The translations under genes and the position numbers were made by a program. A stretch of DNA of 64,000 nucleotides. Source: Bacteroidota bacterium (GTDB taxonomy: Bacteria > Bacteroidota > Bacteroidia > Chitinophagales > Saprospiraceae). Shown one piece after another: positions 63,315 through 64,000 of the stretch. The first letter of the stretch is position 1, and each line of letters opens with the position of its first letter. The notes under the pieces were generated by a model that saw only the letters and a list, made by a program, of their open reading frames with translations, made no database searches and was not told where the DNA came from. The DNA lies in contig JAHEAQ010000002.1 in assembly GCA_024642705.1 (NCBI GenBank), forward strand, positions 27,124 through 91,123, read 5' to 3'.

Positions 63315-64000
63315 TTATTTTAATGGATTGCCTTCTAAAGGTTTGCCATTAGTCGTTAATATTTGGAAATGATGAACATTGAATGGGCCATTATAACTCC
63401 AGATAATTTCTTTGTTTTGGGTGACTTCGAATAGTTTAATTGCACCCTTTGTTCCGTAACTTGCAATCACGGTATTACCATTTGGCAATCTTTGACCACC
63501 ACAAGGATCTTGAAAAGGATCTCCTTCAACATCATCATTTCCCATTTTCCAGACAATACTTCCGCGCTCATCAACCTCAATCACTTTATTTCCATGAGTC
63601 AAATTAATTAAGGTGTTTCCATTTTCTAAGCGAATAGCAGTAAAGGGCCAATTTTCAGCTTCTCTACCACCTAATTCTGGTAAGTCTGTTCTGAAAACTT
63701 GGACAACTTCACCATTTGGTTTGTATTCTTTTACTTTGAAAGCTAGTAAATGAGGTACCAAATAGTTTCCATTTGCCAATTTTCGAGCCATTCTAGTTTG
63801 CATATGGGCATTTTCAGTTTCAGGTACAAGAGGAACGTTAACCACAATATTACCATCAATATTAACTTCTAATAGTCTAGGATTTTCGCCTAATTCTGTA
63901 ATAAGTGTATTGCCATTTGCGAGTCTTTGGGCAGTTCCCAATTCATGATTTAGTTTCGACACTTCATATCTAAAAAGTACCTTTTTGTCCAAATCAAACT
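63315..64000 (-). CDS. Beta-propeller protein, 5' end beyond the window
   Basis: The visible 228 codons have no start. A TTG at 63992 is internal, since the open frame continues to the window edge (FDL before DKKVLF). Repeated blades have the phrase L.NGNTLI (RLANGNTLIT, KLANGNYLVP, RLENGNTLIN, RLPNGNTVIA). This is the style of PQQ-like/arylsulfotransferase-type propellers in Bacteroidota. There are no visible catalytic residues in this part. The function is unknown; it precedes the SDR gene on the same strand. Confidence 0.75.
   Translation of the reverse strand, partial: FDLDKKVLFRYEVSKLNHELGTAQRLANGNTLITELGENPRLLEVNIDGNIVVNVPLVPETENAHMQTRMARKLANGNYLVPHLLAFKVKEYKPNGEVVQVFRTDLPELGGREAENWPFTAIRLENGNTLINLTHGNKVIEVDERGSIVWKMGNDDVEGDPFQDPCGGQRLPNGNTVIASYGTKGAIKLFEVTQNKEIIWSYNGPFNVHHFQILTTNGKPLEGNPLK

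Noticed and set aside
1-64000. CRISPR arrays, rRNA, tRNA genes, insertion sequences
   Set aside because: No regularly spaced repeats, no rRNA-like stretch, no cloverleaf with a CCA-type acceptor and no transposase frame was found on reading; a tRNAscan or Infernal run would be decisive.

Overview
The window is AT-rich, densely coded DNA from a member of the Bacteroidota, most likely the Saprospiria. Support comes from two giant secreted proteins with type IX secretion (T9SS) C-terminal domains, one of type B (gliding-motility-associated) and one of type A. The type B protein also carries tandem Cys-rich 'VNG..YD..N..G...GCDS' modules typical of that class. Other pointers are promoter -7 elements of the form TAnnTTTG, weak Shine-Dalgarno sites, and Bacteroidota-style families (LytTR/LytS pair, PVC-type cytochrome, BNR_4/GH105 hydrolase). 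The sequence alone does not fix genus or species.

Region 1 (1-16.9 kb) is a sulfur-oxidation/sulfane-sulfur island. A three-gene plus-strand operon encodes an MBL-fold/double-rhodanese protein (persulfide dioxygenase type), a fused 4Fe-4S/NrfD-like electron-transfer membrane protein, and a molybdopterin oxidoreductase without a Tat signal. Facing it are a DUF2892 membrane protein with a 33-residue membrane peptide, a Crp/Fnr regulator, a rhodanese lipoprotein, a SulP anion transporter, thioredoxin, a membrane-anchored rhodanese and a CxxCH lipoprotein. After three unrelated genes (phosphohydrolase, acetyltransferase, polysaccharide-degrading fusion) come another rhodanese and a second Crp/Fnr regulator. 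Five copies of a palindrome, TGTRAC-N4-GTYACA-like, sit in front of these units and probably define a Crp/Fnr regulon.

Region 2 (17-34.8 kb) holds housekeeping and envelope genes: a lipoprotein, PlsC, LysS, the 1400-residue T9SS protein, an HDAC-family deacetylase, DUF1304, transketolase, a sugar transporter, a peptidoglycan amidase, an M14 peptidase and a PVC-type haem protein. An intergenic stretch at 34.8-35.6 kb carries two copies of a roughly 200-bp hairpin-rich noncoding repeat.

Region 3 (35.6-43.1 kb) is a minus-strand assimilatory sulfate-reduction/sirohaem operon: sulfite reductase, cobA, a sirohaem dehydrogenase/chelatase, cysH, ferredoxin reductase, ferredoxin, hemD, hemB. Its leader encodes a previously unlisted 25-residue peptide with five consecutive Cys codons. 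An intrinsic terminator follows, and an 11-base perfect complement links the leader to the terminator loop. This has the form of a cysteine-responsive transcription attenuator and is the most interesting feature of the window.

Region 4 (43.5-64 kb) has a LOG-family protein, an unknown helical protein, a secreted dockerin-like/T9SS type A protein, a LytS/LytR-type two-component pair, and a plus-strand run of QueD-like protein, FolE, FabD, YqgE and ABC-F ATPase. Then come a GT39 glycosyltransferase, an RluA-type pseudouridine synthase, an unusual RibF-GT2 fusion, Mrp, a NifU-like protein, PyrF, an SDR oxidoreductase and a beta-propeller gene cut by the window end. I saw no rRNA, tRNA, insertion sequence or CRISPR array.
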